From the NCBI RefSeq assembly GCF_003086295.3, contig NC_092050.1, forward strand, positions 150,604,699 to 150,668,698: a stretch of DNA of 64,000 nucleotides. Reading direction: 5' to 3'. Made by a program: the position numbers and the translations under genes. Positions 11,461 to 23,197 of the stretch are shown piece after piece. The stretch is from Arachis hypogaea. Its lineage: Eukaryota; Streptophyta; Magnoliopsida; Fabales; Fabaceae. Within the stretch, counting starts at the first letter, position 1, and each line of letters starts with the position of its first letter. The notes under the pieces were generated by a model that saw only the letters and a list, made by a program, of their open reading frames with translations, was not told the DNA's origin and searched no databases.

Positions 11461-13064
11461 GTACTGGCGGAGGTGGGATAGAAAAATTGACCACGACTCA
11501 GCATTCTCACCCTCCACAAGTGCAAAGGCAACAGGCAGGATGCTGGAATTCCCTTCCCGAGCAATCCAAACGAGCAATGTCCCCTCGTATTTGTCGTACA
11601 AGTGGGTCTTGTCAATACTGACCAACGGCTTGCAATGTCGGAAGGTCTTAATACATGGTGAGAATGTTCAAAAAATCCCGTGGAAATAGGCATGCGATTG
11701 ATCCACTTGCCTACCCATTCGCACAGGACTTGTCTTCAACACTGCAACACTACCTGACATCATCATCTGGACACCTAGTACCCATCGTGGCAACTCGTTG
11801 TATGACTCATCCCAATCTCCGTAAATCTGTGCCACGGCTTTCTGCTTAGCCAACCAAACCCTCCTGTAAGTCGGTTTAAAACCGAAATGTGCCTCTGTCG
11901 CATTCAGAAGTACCTTGATACACACGGCAACATCAGCTCTAACCATTGACAGTATGAATGCCAAGATCACATGATAATCAAGACTCCTGTAATCACTTGA
12001 TATCGATGTGGCTAGACAAGTATGAGGTCCATTGTACCGTTTTACCTCCCAAATACCTCTGTGCTGGCGAAAATTGATCCAAATCAACCATGCGTACCCG
12101 TTGTCAAATTCCTTACACTTTTCATAGTACTTACGATAATCAGACTCCACCACTTTGTACTGAACCCCGCATCGGATGCTATAGTCTTCATGCTTAACAC
12201 GACCTCCTCTTTATCCTGAAATTGCTTACCAACCTGAAACTCCGCTAGTCCTCCAACATCCTGTGTGTCTCTAGCACCAAATCCAACAGGTTCGCCAGGA
12301 ATCCCTTACTGTCTCATGGCATCCAAGTCCAAATTTGAAAAGTGCGGGAGGGGGTACTACTGAGTCCTTGAACTAGACGCTCCACCACCCCCAACTAGAT
12401 TATCCCCTGCTATGTCATCATCACTGTCACCGGCAATTATGTCCGGCTCCATATCGTCATCCTTATCATCATCCCACAGTACATCGTCTATACCATCCAG
12501 TGCTCTACCCTGTAATGAAACCAATGCCGTATCAGTAATACCTACTTCTCTGTCACCACTACGATTTAGATCAGCTGCGAAGGATGGGGAGGTAACCAAC
12601 ATTGCCTCAGACATAATCACAGGCACGAATGAGGAGGTACCGCTTGGCCTCGAATTAGAACAGGCTGTCATTGCTGGAACTTAAGGATTCCGGTTCAAAC
12701 TGCCTGAGTTGGAGACCACATCTACAAGCTTGGCCAACAGCTTAGTGGTCCTCATCTTGGGAAACTGCCTACGACAATGGAATAGAACTTCCAAATCTTC
12801 GTCACTCCCTATGACGAATGAATCGTACTTTACATCATCCCGCAAAACTAAAATCGGAATTCTATAGAATAATTTCTCAACCCGTTTCACGCCTTGCAAC
12901 CCCAGTTTTTGGATTACAGAATTCAAGAACTCAGTGAAACTCGTTGAAGGTTTCAAAACAACACTAAGGAGATCCTTATCAGTAAACTTAATTTCAGAAC
13001 GTGTTTTTTTCTTAATCGACCCTCTATAGTGCACTAATACTAGAAAACTATCCTCACTAGCCAT
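11440..13064 (-). pseudogene. MuDR/MULE transposase, 3'-truncated and broken
   Basis: The start is MASEDSFLVLVHYRGSIKKK at 13064, the usual N-terminal domain of this legume MULE family. An acidic linker follows (WDDDKDDDMEPDIIAGDSDD), then the MuDR DNA-binding region (GKQFQDKEEVVLSMKT, VESDYRKYYEKCKEF), and finally the start of the catalytic domain with the first expected Asp in LVSIDKTHLYDKYEG. The sequence stops after LSHLRQYVTPQ, so the rest of the DDE domain and the SWIM zinc finger are absent. Breaks are a stop at 12681, a stop at 12357, a one-base frameshift near 12185 and a W-to-TGA stop near 11668. The gene is convergent with the PMD gene, and the deletion that removed the 3' ends of both genes joins them directly. 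Confidence 0.88.
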
Positions 13065-13098
13065 TGTGTTTTACTCTCCTACAAAATTGACGTTCATA

Positions 13099-13112
13099 TC
13101 TTATTTATATAG
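13099..13112 (-). promoter_or_regulatory. TATA box of the MULE transposase
   Basis: On the minus strand CCTATATAAATAAG lies about 40 nt upstream of the transposase start codon at 13064, inside the right terminal region. Confidence 0.6.
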
Positions 13113-13117
13113 GTTGG

Positions 13118-13396
13118 CCTCACAGTAAATCTAATCAGTCCCATTTGAATTATATGAGGACAATATCATGGTGTAAATCGAAACAGGTTGTTTCGAATTA
13201 CTATGGCCACACGTGTATGGCTAAATCAAAACAGTAGTATGTTTAGATTTACTAGGATACCATGCATGCATATATAAATTGAAATAGGTTGATTAGATTT
13301 ACTAGTACACCATGCAAAAATGTATAAATCGAACCTGATTATTTCGATCTATGTAAAGACTTAAATCTAATCTATCTGTTTCGATTTACATTGAGA
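13118..13396. repeat. right subterminal palindrome array
   Basis: Imperfect palindromic units of about 30 bp, such as AAATCGAAACAGGTTGTTTC followed by GAATTAC, TAAATTGAAATAGGTTGATT, and AAATCGAACCTGATTATTTC. This is the mirror of the left array at 9898-10232. Confidence 0.7.
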
Positions 13397-13484
13397 TGTG
13401 ATTAGGATGATTCACGTTACGTTTTTTATTTTAGGTGATTTGCGTAAAATTGAATAAATATTAGTTTATGAATGTGAATTACCC

Positions 13485-15381
13485 TAAAATAAAACACAGA
13501 AAATAGAGGGAGGCTAGGGTTACTTACTAACATTCTTTAACATTTTATATTTTATTTTTTATTATATAAGTTTAAATAAAAAATTACACATCACTTTACT
13601 ACTAAATGCTACTTTGGACACTAATTTTATACATAAAATCGTTCATTAACAGCAACATAGCTCAATTCATAATTGGTTAGATTGTCATTTAAAAATAATC
13701 TTTCATAGCTACAACTCAATTTAAAATATTTTATGGTAAGTTTTCTCAATATTTATATCTTTCATGATGAATTTTGATATTTTAGTCTAAATTGTTTTTG
13801 TTTTAACCTTGTCTCATTTATTCTTTTTAGTACTACGAACTTTAATGTGAGAAGAACTCAACTAATCTCACATTTGTGTGTGGGACTTTCCTTTGTCTAG
13901 TCCTAGTAATAATGATAATAAATTTTATATATATTATTAGTCCCTATAAATATGGATGATAATATGGATAAGGAATGCACCACATCAAGCGAAGTAGTCA
14001 ACATACATTTCATTTTATTCACATGTATCCGTGAAGATCAAGCAAACTTGTTTTATTGAGAGAGACATCACAAGCATAGTACCATCACTCATTATGTCTT
14101 CCATGAAAATGTAGTCACTCGTGATGATTGCTTTTGAATTGTACAATCCCGGTTTTGTCTTAAAAGAATGTTAGGCCCAACAATTTTGATGATTTGTAAC
14201 CATCAAATAGTAATTAATGATAATTTTAATGGTGTAAGATTGGTATGAGATTTCATCCAATGATTTACGTTTTTTTGCTGGTTACATGCTGGTCAAAATT
14301 TAATAAAGTTACTGACCGCTAGACTTTTCTTTTGTGTATTAATAAAAAGATCCTTCCTACTAATGCTGGTATATATATATATAATTTTGGAAAATTTTTA
14401 AATATATTTAAAACATTTGTATTTTAATAATTTTAACTATTAAATTTAATTAATATATATTTTATATATTTTTTATAATTAAAATCAACTGTTAAAACTA
14501 TTGAAACACTTAAAATTTTTCTGTTAATTATCCGATCTTGATCGGAATCTAATTGCTACACATGCATGAAATTTCAAAATTGAGCATGAGTAGTTAATTA
14601 GAGATCAACTTTGCTGATGATAGCTACTAGCTACCTAAAGGATAGGTAGAGAGGTAGGTCACTATTCCTTGAGATCAAGGTACTGTTTATGAGTCTAAGG
14701 TTGTTGCAACTTTGACACAACTGTCATAACAGTTAAATTAGCTAGTTAGTTGGACGACATAAGATATCTTCCATAAATATATTTTATCACTTTGTTTCTC
14801 TTTTGTCTTTCTTTGAAAATGATGAAGAGGGAAGAAGTGGAATGGAGAACTTTTATTTTTTTATATTAGATTATAAGTGGTGAAGTCTTTAAAATTGATC
14901 TAAATTAAGTGTTAAATTTTATTGTGAGTATTTACAAAATGTTAGTGACTTTTCTCTTTATATAATTAAAATAATATTTTTTTACAAAACATCACTCACG
15001 TTTTTTCATTTTATAATTAAAAAATATTCTTTTTACAAAATGTTGGTAATGTTTTGTCTTTTTAATTTTTATATTTAAAAAAATATTTTTTTTACAAAAC
15101 GTCAATAACATTTTATACTATTATCATAGCAGTGTAAAATATCAAAATAAACAAATATTATCGTATTTCACATTAAAATTATCCATATCTAAAAATTTGA
15201 ACCTAGAATGAAAGTTGAACTTTGGAATGGAAGTTGAATTTTTTATTGAGTTGTTTGGTTGAAAAAATTTGAGAATGAAAAAGATTTGAACAATAATTTC
15301 TTTCTTTCTTTCTTTGTTTCGGCTTTAGAAAAACAAAAAAAAAATTAATGAACTAGTATATATAAATTATCATATTCGTGA
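13485..15381. other. AT-rich intergenic DNA
   Basis: No gene was recognised. Around 13840-14110 the sequence is less AT-rich and has a TATAAATATGG motif, which could be a decayed LTR fragment, but no second copy or target duplication was found. Between 14920 and 15110 the motif TTTTTTACAAAA...GT is loosely repeated three times. Confidence 0.45.
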
Positions 15382-15390
15382 TAAATTTTA

Positions 15391-16679
15391 GGGTTAAGTA
15401 CTTTTTTCGTCTTTAACGTTTTCGGTGAAATCAAAATTATCTCCAACCTTTTTTCATTATTAAAATCATCCTTAACGTTACAAAACGTTATAAAATTGCC
15501 CCTTTTTAAATTTTTGGACTAAATTACCCTTTATCATCATCTCTCTCCTTTACTCTCCTCTGTTTACCTTCTCGGCTCCTCCCTCCTCCATCTTCCCTCT
15601 TTTCTGCTCCACTCTCTCCATCCAAATCTTCAACAACAACAACTATTTTTTTATTTCAAAAAATTAAATAAAGCTAACGCAGCATCAACAACAATATATT
15701 CAGATTCCACCCAAATCTTCAACAGCAACAACTATTTTTTTAATTTAAAAAAAATCAAGCAAAGCTAACACAAAATAACGCAGCATCAACAATAATATAT
15801 TCAGATTCCACCCAAATCTTCAACAGCAACAACTTTTTTTTAATTTAAAAAAAATCAAGCAAAGCTAACACAGAATCAACAACAACAATATATTAGATTC
15901 AAAAATCCATCAACAACAATAACACCAATTCAAATTTAAGACAGAAAATTCAAGAAAGAAGAACGCAGAAAAGAGAGAAGAGAGAAGAGAAAAACTCATA
16001 GAAGAGGGGTGGTATTGCTGTCGTCCGTCGCCGTCGCGGTTGAAGAAAAGAGGAGAAACGATAGTGCGGGAAGCTACTGCTGCTGGCGCTGTCGCAGCTG
16101 TGGCTGAGGATAGGAACGACAGTGATGGAGAACGATGTGATGGTGGCGGCCAAAGCTGAAATAACGCTGTTGAGGTCGATGCCGACATAGTTGTCGTTGA
16201 GGGCTAAGGAGAGGCCAGGATCACCGAAAAAGTGGTTGTCGTGGGAGATGAGGAAGGTGAGGGCAACGTCAGTAGAGGAAGGGTTAAGGTTGGTGATGGT
16301 GAGGGAGAAGAAGATGGAGAAGGAGGCGGGGGCGGAGATGGTACGATGACGAAAAGAGAGAGAAGAAGAATTGGAGTTGTGGTTGGGAAGGGGTTCCGAA
16401 GAGAGGGGTAGGAGGAAGGGTAGGAAGAAGGGGATGGGAGAGAAGAAAGTGAAGAGTTACGGAGACATGGTGGGGGTTTGGGGGGGGGGGGGTTATTTTT
16501 GTTTTTTAATATTATTTTTATTAATTTTAAGGGTAATTTAGTCAAAAAATAAAATTAAAGTAGAAAATGACGATTTTATAAAATTTTGTAACGTTGAGGA
16601 TGATTTTAATAACGAAAACAAGTAGGGGACGATTTTGATTTTCACCCAAGACGTTAGGGACGAAAAAAATACTTAACCC
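15391..16679. mobile_element. Pack-MULE-like element with GC-rich interior
   Basis: Termini GGGTTAAGTACTTTTTTCGTC (21 bases, left) and, on the minus strand, GGGTTAAGTATTTTTTTCGT (right) are inverted. Homology extends inward (AACGTTACAAAACGTTATAA against the mirrored TTATAAAATTTTGTAACGTT). A perfect 9-bp target duplication TAAATTTTA flanks the element (15382-15390 and 16680-16688), as expected for Mutator superfamily insertion. The interior changes sharply from AT-rich to GC-rich at about 15950-16490 and carries a captured lectin-domain fragment. The segment 15640-15900 contains two or three tandem copies of a roughly 100-bp unit (AATCTTCAACAGCAACAACT). There is no transposase. Confidence 0.9.
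16143..16386 (-). pseudogene. captured legume-lectin domain fragment (LecRK-like)
   Basis: One minus-strand frame, about 80 codons long and without stops, reads FRHRTISAPASFS, FFSLTITNLNPSSTDVALTF, LISHDNHFFGD and NDNYVGIDLNSVISA. These blocks match the L-type lectin domain of legume-lectin receptor kinases: the PASF-S-FFSF-V-NLNPSS block and the metal/sugar-site NHVGIDLNS block, here NDNYVGIDLNS. The fragment has no start codon, kinase domain or membrane segment, and it diverges downstream into low-complexity sequence. It sits in the GC-rich core of a MULE with a clean target duplication, so transduplication by the element is the simplest origin. The family assignment is from recalled consensus and needs a search. 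Confidence 0.6.
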
Positions 16680-18345
16680 TAAATTTTAATTTTGTTATTC
16701 TTTATGTGTATAGAAATATTATTTATATACTAAAATTAGCTACTATATATTTATATATAAATATATATTATTTAACTTATTTTTAGAGTATATTTTATAT
16801 TTTAATATGTATTTTATATTAATAACTGATTTTTGAAGTAATTTTAATATACATCTAGTATATAATTATATGTGTATAATAACAATATTATATAATAAAC
16901 AATAAATTATTTTTTTCCTTAGTAAAACAAACCCAGAATGATTGTAGTATTAACATTTAATGTAAAAACATGTTACATATATTTAAATGTAATAAATAAA
17001 ATATTAAATTCATGAATCTGTATATAGCCATGCTAGTACTTACTAGAGAGATAAATTAAAGAAGATTGGTTAGGATTTAGTAGTTTGTTAGGATATTTTA
17101 TATTATTTTTAGAATATTATTGTACTTGCTTTATAAAAGAAAAATTTATTTTAAAATATTGTTAGGAAGATTTAATTATAAAAAGATATTTAATATTAAA
17201 ATTATTAAAAAAATTATTTTTTTATAATATTTAAAAAGAATGACTAAAATTTTTTTTATAAAGAATAAATATACTCTTATGTTATTCTCTTATTTATCTT
17301 TTTATAAATATATTTTTTAATTATCTATTATACTAAAATTTCTATTGATATATTTGTATTTATAATAAAAAAGAGATTCTTACTTCAAATATAAATATAG
17401 TTAATTGATTAGTCACTAAAAATTGGTATATGTTTATTTAGAAATTAATTTTTGTCATGGTACCACACTCATCCCAAAAGTTTAAGATAATAGAAAGAGA
17501 TAATATGAATAATTATATTTAACAATTTTTGAAGTAAGAGTCTTCTTTGAGTTTATTTGAATTTTTGCATAAACTTTTTTTTTTTTATCATTTGCTTTAT
17601 GCTATGGATTTTTTTTTTTTTGGGATTTATCAATAATCAAACTCTAGACCTTTTAAATATAGAAGTTTTAATACTATGTCATAATATCATTCATCTAAAA
17701 AATTTAAGTTAATAGAATGAGACAGATAATATAAATAATTATATTTCAATAATTTTAAAATAATTAAATTAATTATTGTATTTTCGATCTATTATTAAAA
17801 ATCAAATTAAATACTAAGCTCCATTCTTCCTAAAAACCTATAAAATCCAGCAGCAGGGAGAACCCACGCAACATGTATATAGCCTTCTCCCATGACTTTA
17901 CTTGAACACGATCTGTTATATAGGCTAATATTGTTAGAAATATGACTATTAATATTATTTTTTTATTAACTTAAATTTTTAAAATGAATGATTTCATGAC
18001 AAGCACATGCATCTATATTCTTGAGTTCTAAAGCCTCCTCCCTCCTAAGGTCCTACCAATCCACAATTTCAATACTCCTAATAAATCTTCTCTCTTCAAA
18101 ACACTTGTTTATATACATTAAACCATATTTTCGTTGCAAAATAATACTGAAAGTAAGGGGGAAAAAATACGTGCAGACCATATAATTTTGAATCGAAACA
18201 TGATGAATAAGTAAAAAATAAATAAATTACTTTGATTATACATCTTAATACAAAATAATAATAAAGGAGTTAAATTTAAAGTTAGAAGACTTAATAACAA
18301 TGAATTAGTGATTCGCAACAACAATTTTTTTTGTTATAGATGAAG
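16680..18345. other. AT-rich intergenic DNA with decayed MITE
   Basis: A degenerate relative of the ACTAAAATTAGCTACTA MITE family lies near 16715-16860. Two diverged copies of a motif around AAAAGTTTAAGATAATAGAA and AAAATTTAAGTTAATAGAAT occur near 17475 and 17698. No gene was recognised. Confidence 0.45.
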
Positions 18346-18685
18346 TAAAAGTACCAGGCTTAGAGGGAAGCAGATAAATGAGGAAAGAAAGAAAGAGCAG
18401 AGAAAAAACAGAGAAGATAAACTTTCAATTGTGTTTACTTGAGTGAGATGAATAAATTGGTTATAATGAATGAATATCTGCAATATGTAACTGCAACTAA
18501 TGAACTCCCTGTCAGGTGGCACACTAAGAACCACACACCTACTAACTAACTAATGCATCATCACAGTAATATACTTGTCACGCCTAATACACTACCACAA
18601 CTAATACACACACTATCATGATCTCTACCTTCAAAACTTCTTAGGTGCTTCAGACTTTGTATAAGGCAAATTGCAACTCTTGTCA
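18346..18685 (-). repeat. 3' LTR of copia element A
   Basis: Read on the minus strand it begins TGACAAGAGTTGCAATTTGC and ends with GTACTTTTA. It is 340 bp, the same length as the 5' LTR at 23198-23537, with eight differences by eye, all transitions (about 2.4 percent). Confidence 0.93.
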
Positions 18686-21600
18686 TGGTCCCTGCTTGAC
18701 ACTCTCTTTATGAAATTCTCTGCTTGCTCTCTCTTTGACATCCTCATCCGATCCCTGTCCTCTAAGCCCGGTATAATTTTGGAGATCAGCAACCATTAAC
18801 TTATCTCTAAAGTGCAGAAAAACAGTACTAGGCAGAGCCTTAGTGAAAATGTCCGCAACTTGAACCGTTCCGGGGATATGACTTACAGTAATAAGTCGTT
18901 TCGTTACAAAGTCACGCACAAAGTGAAGATCAGTCTCAAAGTGCTTGGATTTTGAGTGCAGAATGGGATTGGCTGCAAGGAGTACTGCACTGAGATTATC
19001 ACAATATACAGAGGGAGGAGCTGGGAGTTCTGCGTGCAGCTCAACCATCAGGTTCTTAATCCAAAGCAACTCAGCTACCAGATCCGCCATAGCCCGATAC
19101 TCAGCCTCAGTGCTTGACCGAGCCACAGCCCCTTGCTTCTTGGAGCACCATGACACTAGATTCTTCCCAAGTAGCACACAAAAACCCCCAGTAGATTTTT
19201 GATCATCTGGATCGCCTCCCCAGTCAGAATCACTATATGTTGCCACAATGGTGATATCTGTTGGTTGTAGTAGCAAACCAAAGGTGGAGGTACCACGAAT
19301 GTAACGCAGAATACGTTTCACAAGTCTCCAGTGTTCATCAAGTGGATGTTGCACAAATTGTGAGATTCTACTCACACAATAAGCCAACTCAGGCCTGGTC
19401 ACGGTAAGGTATTGCAAACTACCCACAACAGACCGATAGAGTTTCGGGTTATTGAAGGCAGATCCCCCAAAGGCAGAGAACTTAACCGATGACGGCAGGG
19501 GAGTGACGCACGGCCTGCAATCTTGCATCTCAGCCTTCTTTAACAAGTCATGAACATATCTCTCTTGAGACAAGAGAAGACCACCACTGTTTGTCCTGGT
19601 CACTTGAATGCCAAGAAAGTAGTTTAAGCTACCCATGTCCTTTAATGCAAACCTAGTGTTGAGTTGTTGAATGACATCATCAATGACCTTATCCGAGCTA
19701 CTTGTGACGATTATGTCATCGACATACACAAGAACCACAGTGGCTGAATCATGTCTAAACCGGGTGAAGACAGACACATCAGACTTAGTGGCAAGGAAGC
19801 CAAGATGTTGGAGCGCTGTAGACAACTTGTAGTACCAAGCTCGTGGTGCTTGTTTGAGGCCATACAGGGCCTTAGTAAGTTTGCATACTAAACTGCCATC
19901 ACCAATCTCATAACCCCGAGGCTGCTTCATGTACACATCCTCAGCCAACTCACCATGAAGGAAGGCATTGTTAACATCAAGTTGTTTGATGGTCCATGAC
20001 TTTGACAATGCAAGAGTGAGTACAATCCTGATTGAAGTAGACTTTACGACAGGGTTGTAGGTCTTAGTAAAATCAAATCCTGGTCGCTGTGAAAAGTTCT
20101 GTGCTACTAACCGCGCCTTATACTTTTGGAGGGTTCCATCAGAATTGTATTTAACCCGGAAAACCCACTTGTTAACAACAGCCTCTCGACCTTGAGGCAG
20201 AGGAACCAATTTCCAAGTCTGATTCCGCATAAGAGCATGGTATTCTGCATCCATAGCCAATTTCTAATCTGGATTTTGTAGTGCATCTCTGACTGATCTC
20301 GGCTCAATCACTGCCAAAAAGGCCCGGGGTCGTACAATGCCAGCTTTGCTTCGGGTAACCATCGGATGGGTGTTTAGAGTAGGTGGCTGAGTAGGGGGCA
20401 AATCAGGTAAAACAATTTCTAAATCAAAGATTGGAATAGGAATAGGTGTGTTGGAGGGTGCAGAAGGAGAAAAGAATGTTGTGGGTTGTGAGGAGGATGG
20501 TTGCTGCTGTGAGAAAGAAAGAGAAGGAGAGGAAGCTGGCTGTGAAGAAGCCACAATGGTAGGGAGAGGAGATCTTCGGAGAGTAGGGATAGCTGGAACA
20601 CTGGCTTGAAGTGGTGGTGGCAGAGCAGATTGGCCGCCAAGGGAGGCAGCGAAGTTGTTGTCTTTAAACGGAAACTGGTGCTCATTAAACACAACATTGC
20701 GGGAGATTATCTGCTTTCCTTGCTCGGGAAGACACTTATAACCTTTATGGGAGCCGCTGTACCCCAAAAACACACAAGGGGAAGATCGAAACTCCAACTT
20801 ATGCTTGTTGTAGGGCCGCAAGTGTGGGAAGCATAAGCATCCAAAAGCCCGAAGACTGGAGTAATCAGCCTTTTTGCCAAACAATTTCTCATACGGTGAC
20901 TGATTAGCAAGCACAGGCATGGGTAACAAGTTGATCAGATGCACTGCAGTGCTGAAAGCTTCCCCTCAATACTTGATTGGCATACCAGCTCCTGCTAACA
21001 TGGTCAGCCCCTTTTCAACAACATGCCGATGCTTCCGCTCAGCAGCACCATTTTGCTGGTGTTCATGAGGACAAGAAAAGCGATAAAGAATTCCCTGCAT
21101 CTGTAAATCTTTGGACAAACTCACATATTTAGCAGCATTGTCAGATTGCACCATTTTTATTTTAACATTTAATTAAAGCTCAATCATTTGTTGAAAGCAT
21201 TTAAAGACTGATTTGAGTTGGGAGCGTGATCTAACGAAGTAAATCCAGGTAAACTTGCTAAAAGCATCAATGAAATTTATGAAGTAAAAATTTTCATAGG
21301 AATCAGCTATTGGGGCAGGTCCCCATATGTCTGTGTAAACTAAAGCTAGGGGTGTAGTGTAAACTGTATTTGAGACTGGAAAAGGTAATTGGTGAGACTT
21401 TCCTATACAACAGGCTGGACATACGGATTTATTGGGGTCAACTACAATATCACAGGATTTTAGAACACTAGATACTACATTAAAAGAAGGATGACCTAGC
21501 CTATTATGCCACAAAAGAATACTATCAGCAGCAGACATAGAAGAGACGTAGGCAGCTGCATTATTTGAGGGCTTGAAATTGACAAACTTGTACATTCTCT

Positions 21601-23059
21601 GCTCAACTTCTCCATTGATCACAACTTCTTTAGTGTCCTGATTTTTCACAAAGCAACAATCAGAATAAAACTCAAAAAATACTTTATTATCACAGCAGAA
21701 TTTGTAGACACTGAGCAAATTTTTTGTTATGTCAGGAACATGAAGCAATTTTTGAAGCAAGAACTCTGTGGTACTCAAATCAGTTTTAAAATAAGACTTC
21801 CCAACAAGATTGATATGCAAACCTGAACCATCTCCCACAATGACTTGGTCAGTTCCTGTATAAGGCTCCTTTTCCATTAGATTTTGCCGATCAGCCGTCA
21901 TATGATGTGTTGCATCTGAGTCGGGGTACCAAGTATGATCTTGAACTGTTGCTGGAGTAGCCAGAACATGACTTAGATGAGCTTGCGAGCCTTGTACACC
22001 CTGTGAGTTGGAATAGTCATGTTGAGAAGGGGAGCCCGAGCTATCTTCTCTATCATACCGGTACCAGCATGTCTTGGCAGTATGCCCAACTTTGTCACAA
22101 ACTTGACAAATTGGTCTTTCATTGTGAGATTGCCTCATACCATTGTTGCTGAATGGTCTTGAACCAGATGCACCATTATACCCTTGCTGCCTCTCATTGT
22201 GCACAAACCTTGAATTATTGTTGGATCCAAAATCAAAGTTGTTATCACCAAACCTGCTGTAACCATTTCCATTATTAAACCTGTTGTCACTATAGGAGTT
22301 GTTTCTTGCTCTTCCTGACCGGCCGCCACCGCGAAAACCGACTCTGTTGCCTCCTCTAAAATCACCTCTCATATTGTAACTTTGCGAATACTGAGCCATA
22401 TTTGCCTGAACAAAAGATTCTGGTTTTCGAAATCTATCTAGCATGCTTTCATGAGCCAACGAAAGTGCTTCTAATTCACCTACTGAGATACTAACAGGTC
22501 ATGCAACCACTGAGGTAAGTACTGGTGCATATTCTTCAGTTAAACCATTTAAAATCGCATTCACATGATCACTTTCACGCATCGGTTCTCCGACCGAAGC
22601 CAACGCATCAATTGTTCCTTTCAACACTAACAAATAGTCATTTACAGAGGCTCCAATTCGAAACACTACTTAATTTTGCTTTAACTGCATAGTTTTTGCC
22701 CTAATTTGAGAGGAGAAATGATCATCTAATCTTTTTCATACCTCGAATGCATAAACGCAACCTACCATCCGAGTTGTGAAGGGCTTTGTCATTGAGGCAA
22801 GTAACCAAGACTTGAGGAGTGCATCTTGTCGCTTCCAAATCGCAAAATCGGGATTCAGTTCTCCTGTGGTTGTGACTCGTACTGGAATGTGTTTCCCGGT
22901 GATATGATGAATCAGGTCATGGCCTTCAATCGTGGACTCCGCTTGATCCTTCCATTGCAAAAAATTATCGTCATCAAGCTTCATTGAGATGGGAGAAGAA
23001 GTGAAATTTGGGGTCATTGATGAATTGAAGGATGTCACTTGGTTAGGTTCTGCAGCCAT
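18683..23059 (-). pseudogene. copia A gag-pol polyprotein, interrupted by six stops
   Basis: The region is one continuous frame of about 1,458 codons from MAAEPNQVTSF at 23059, with no frameshift. Gag includes the zinc knuckle CQVCDKVGHTAKTC. The protease motif is DSDATHH, where the family has DSGA, so the flap/active-site glycine is lost. Integrase has the HHCC region (WHNRLGHPSF, VCPACCIGKSHQ) and TDIWGP; the second block reads SDNAAKY where SDNGGEY is usual. RT has YGLKQAPRAW and the catalytic YVDD. RNase H has SDSDWGGD and SSTEAEYRAMA. Stops lie at 22736, near 22670, near 22500, and at 21173, 20966 and 20264. At least four fit W or Q codons hit by C-to-T change. The terminal TGA is the first triplet of the 3' LTR. 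Confidence 0.95.
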
Positions 23060-23185
23060 GGAAGCAAACAATTTGTCGCAACTTGAAATGCCACCCAGGT
23101 ATTCGTGAAAATGACGCAAAGGAAAAACAGCACAATGGCTACTTCAATAACCTTCAATATTCCTTTAAGAAGAGCAATGATAAGA

Positions 23186-23197
23186 GCTCTGATACCA
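23186..23197 (-). other. copia A primer-binding site
   Basis: Immediately after the 5' LTR the minus strand reads TGGTATCAGAGC, the standard complement of the initiator methionine tRNA used by plant copia elements to prime minus-strand synthesis. Confidence 0.92.

Larger units (their letters stand above)
9803..13484. mobile_element. PMD-type MULE (Mutator-like element), non-autonomous
   Basis: This 3.7-kb element has long terminal inverted repeats of at least 250 bp. The left end (GAATAATTTATATTAATAAA) pairs with the right end, which reads GGGTAATTCACATTCATAAA on the minus strand. Inner blocks such as ACGTGAATCAT, GCATGCATGGTATCCTA and AAATCTAATCAACCT are also mirrored. A PMD gene reads inward from the left repeat and a MuDR transposase gene reads inward from the right repeat; they meet near 11450. 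Both genes are broken. A 9-bp target duplication was looked for but not found as a perfect match. The second member of the family starts at 62402. Confidence 0.85.

Noticed and set aside
13840..14110. Possible LTR or SINE fragment (TATAAATATGG region)
   Set aside because: No second copy, no TG...CA ends and no duplication were found.
16204..16545. 113-codon Pro/Ser-rich minus-strand frame
   Set aside because: It overlaps the lectin-domain frame in another phase and is low complexity; the lectin phase is the meaningful one.
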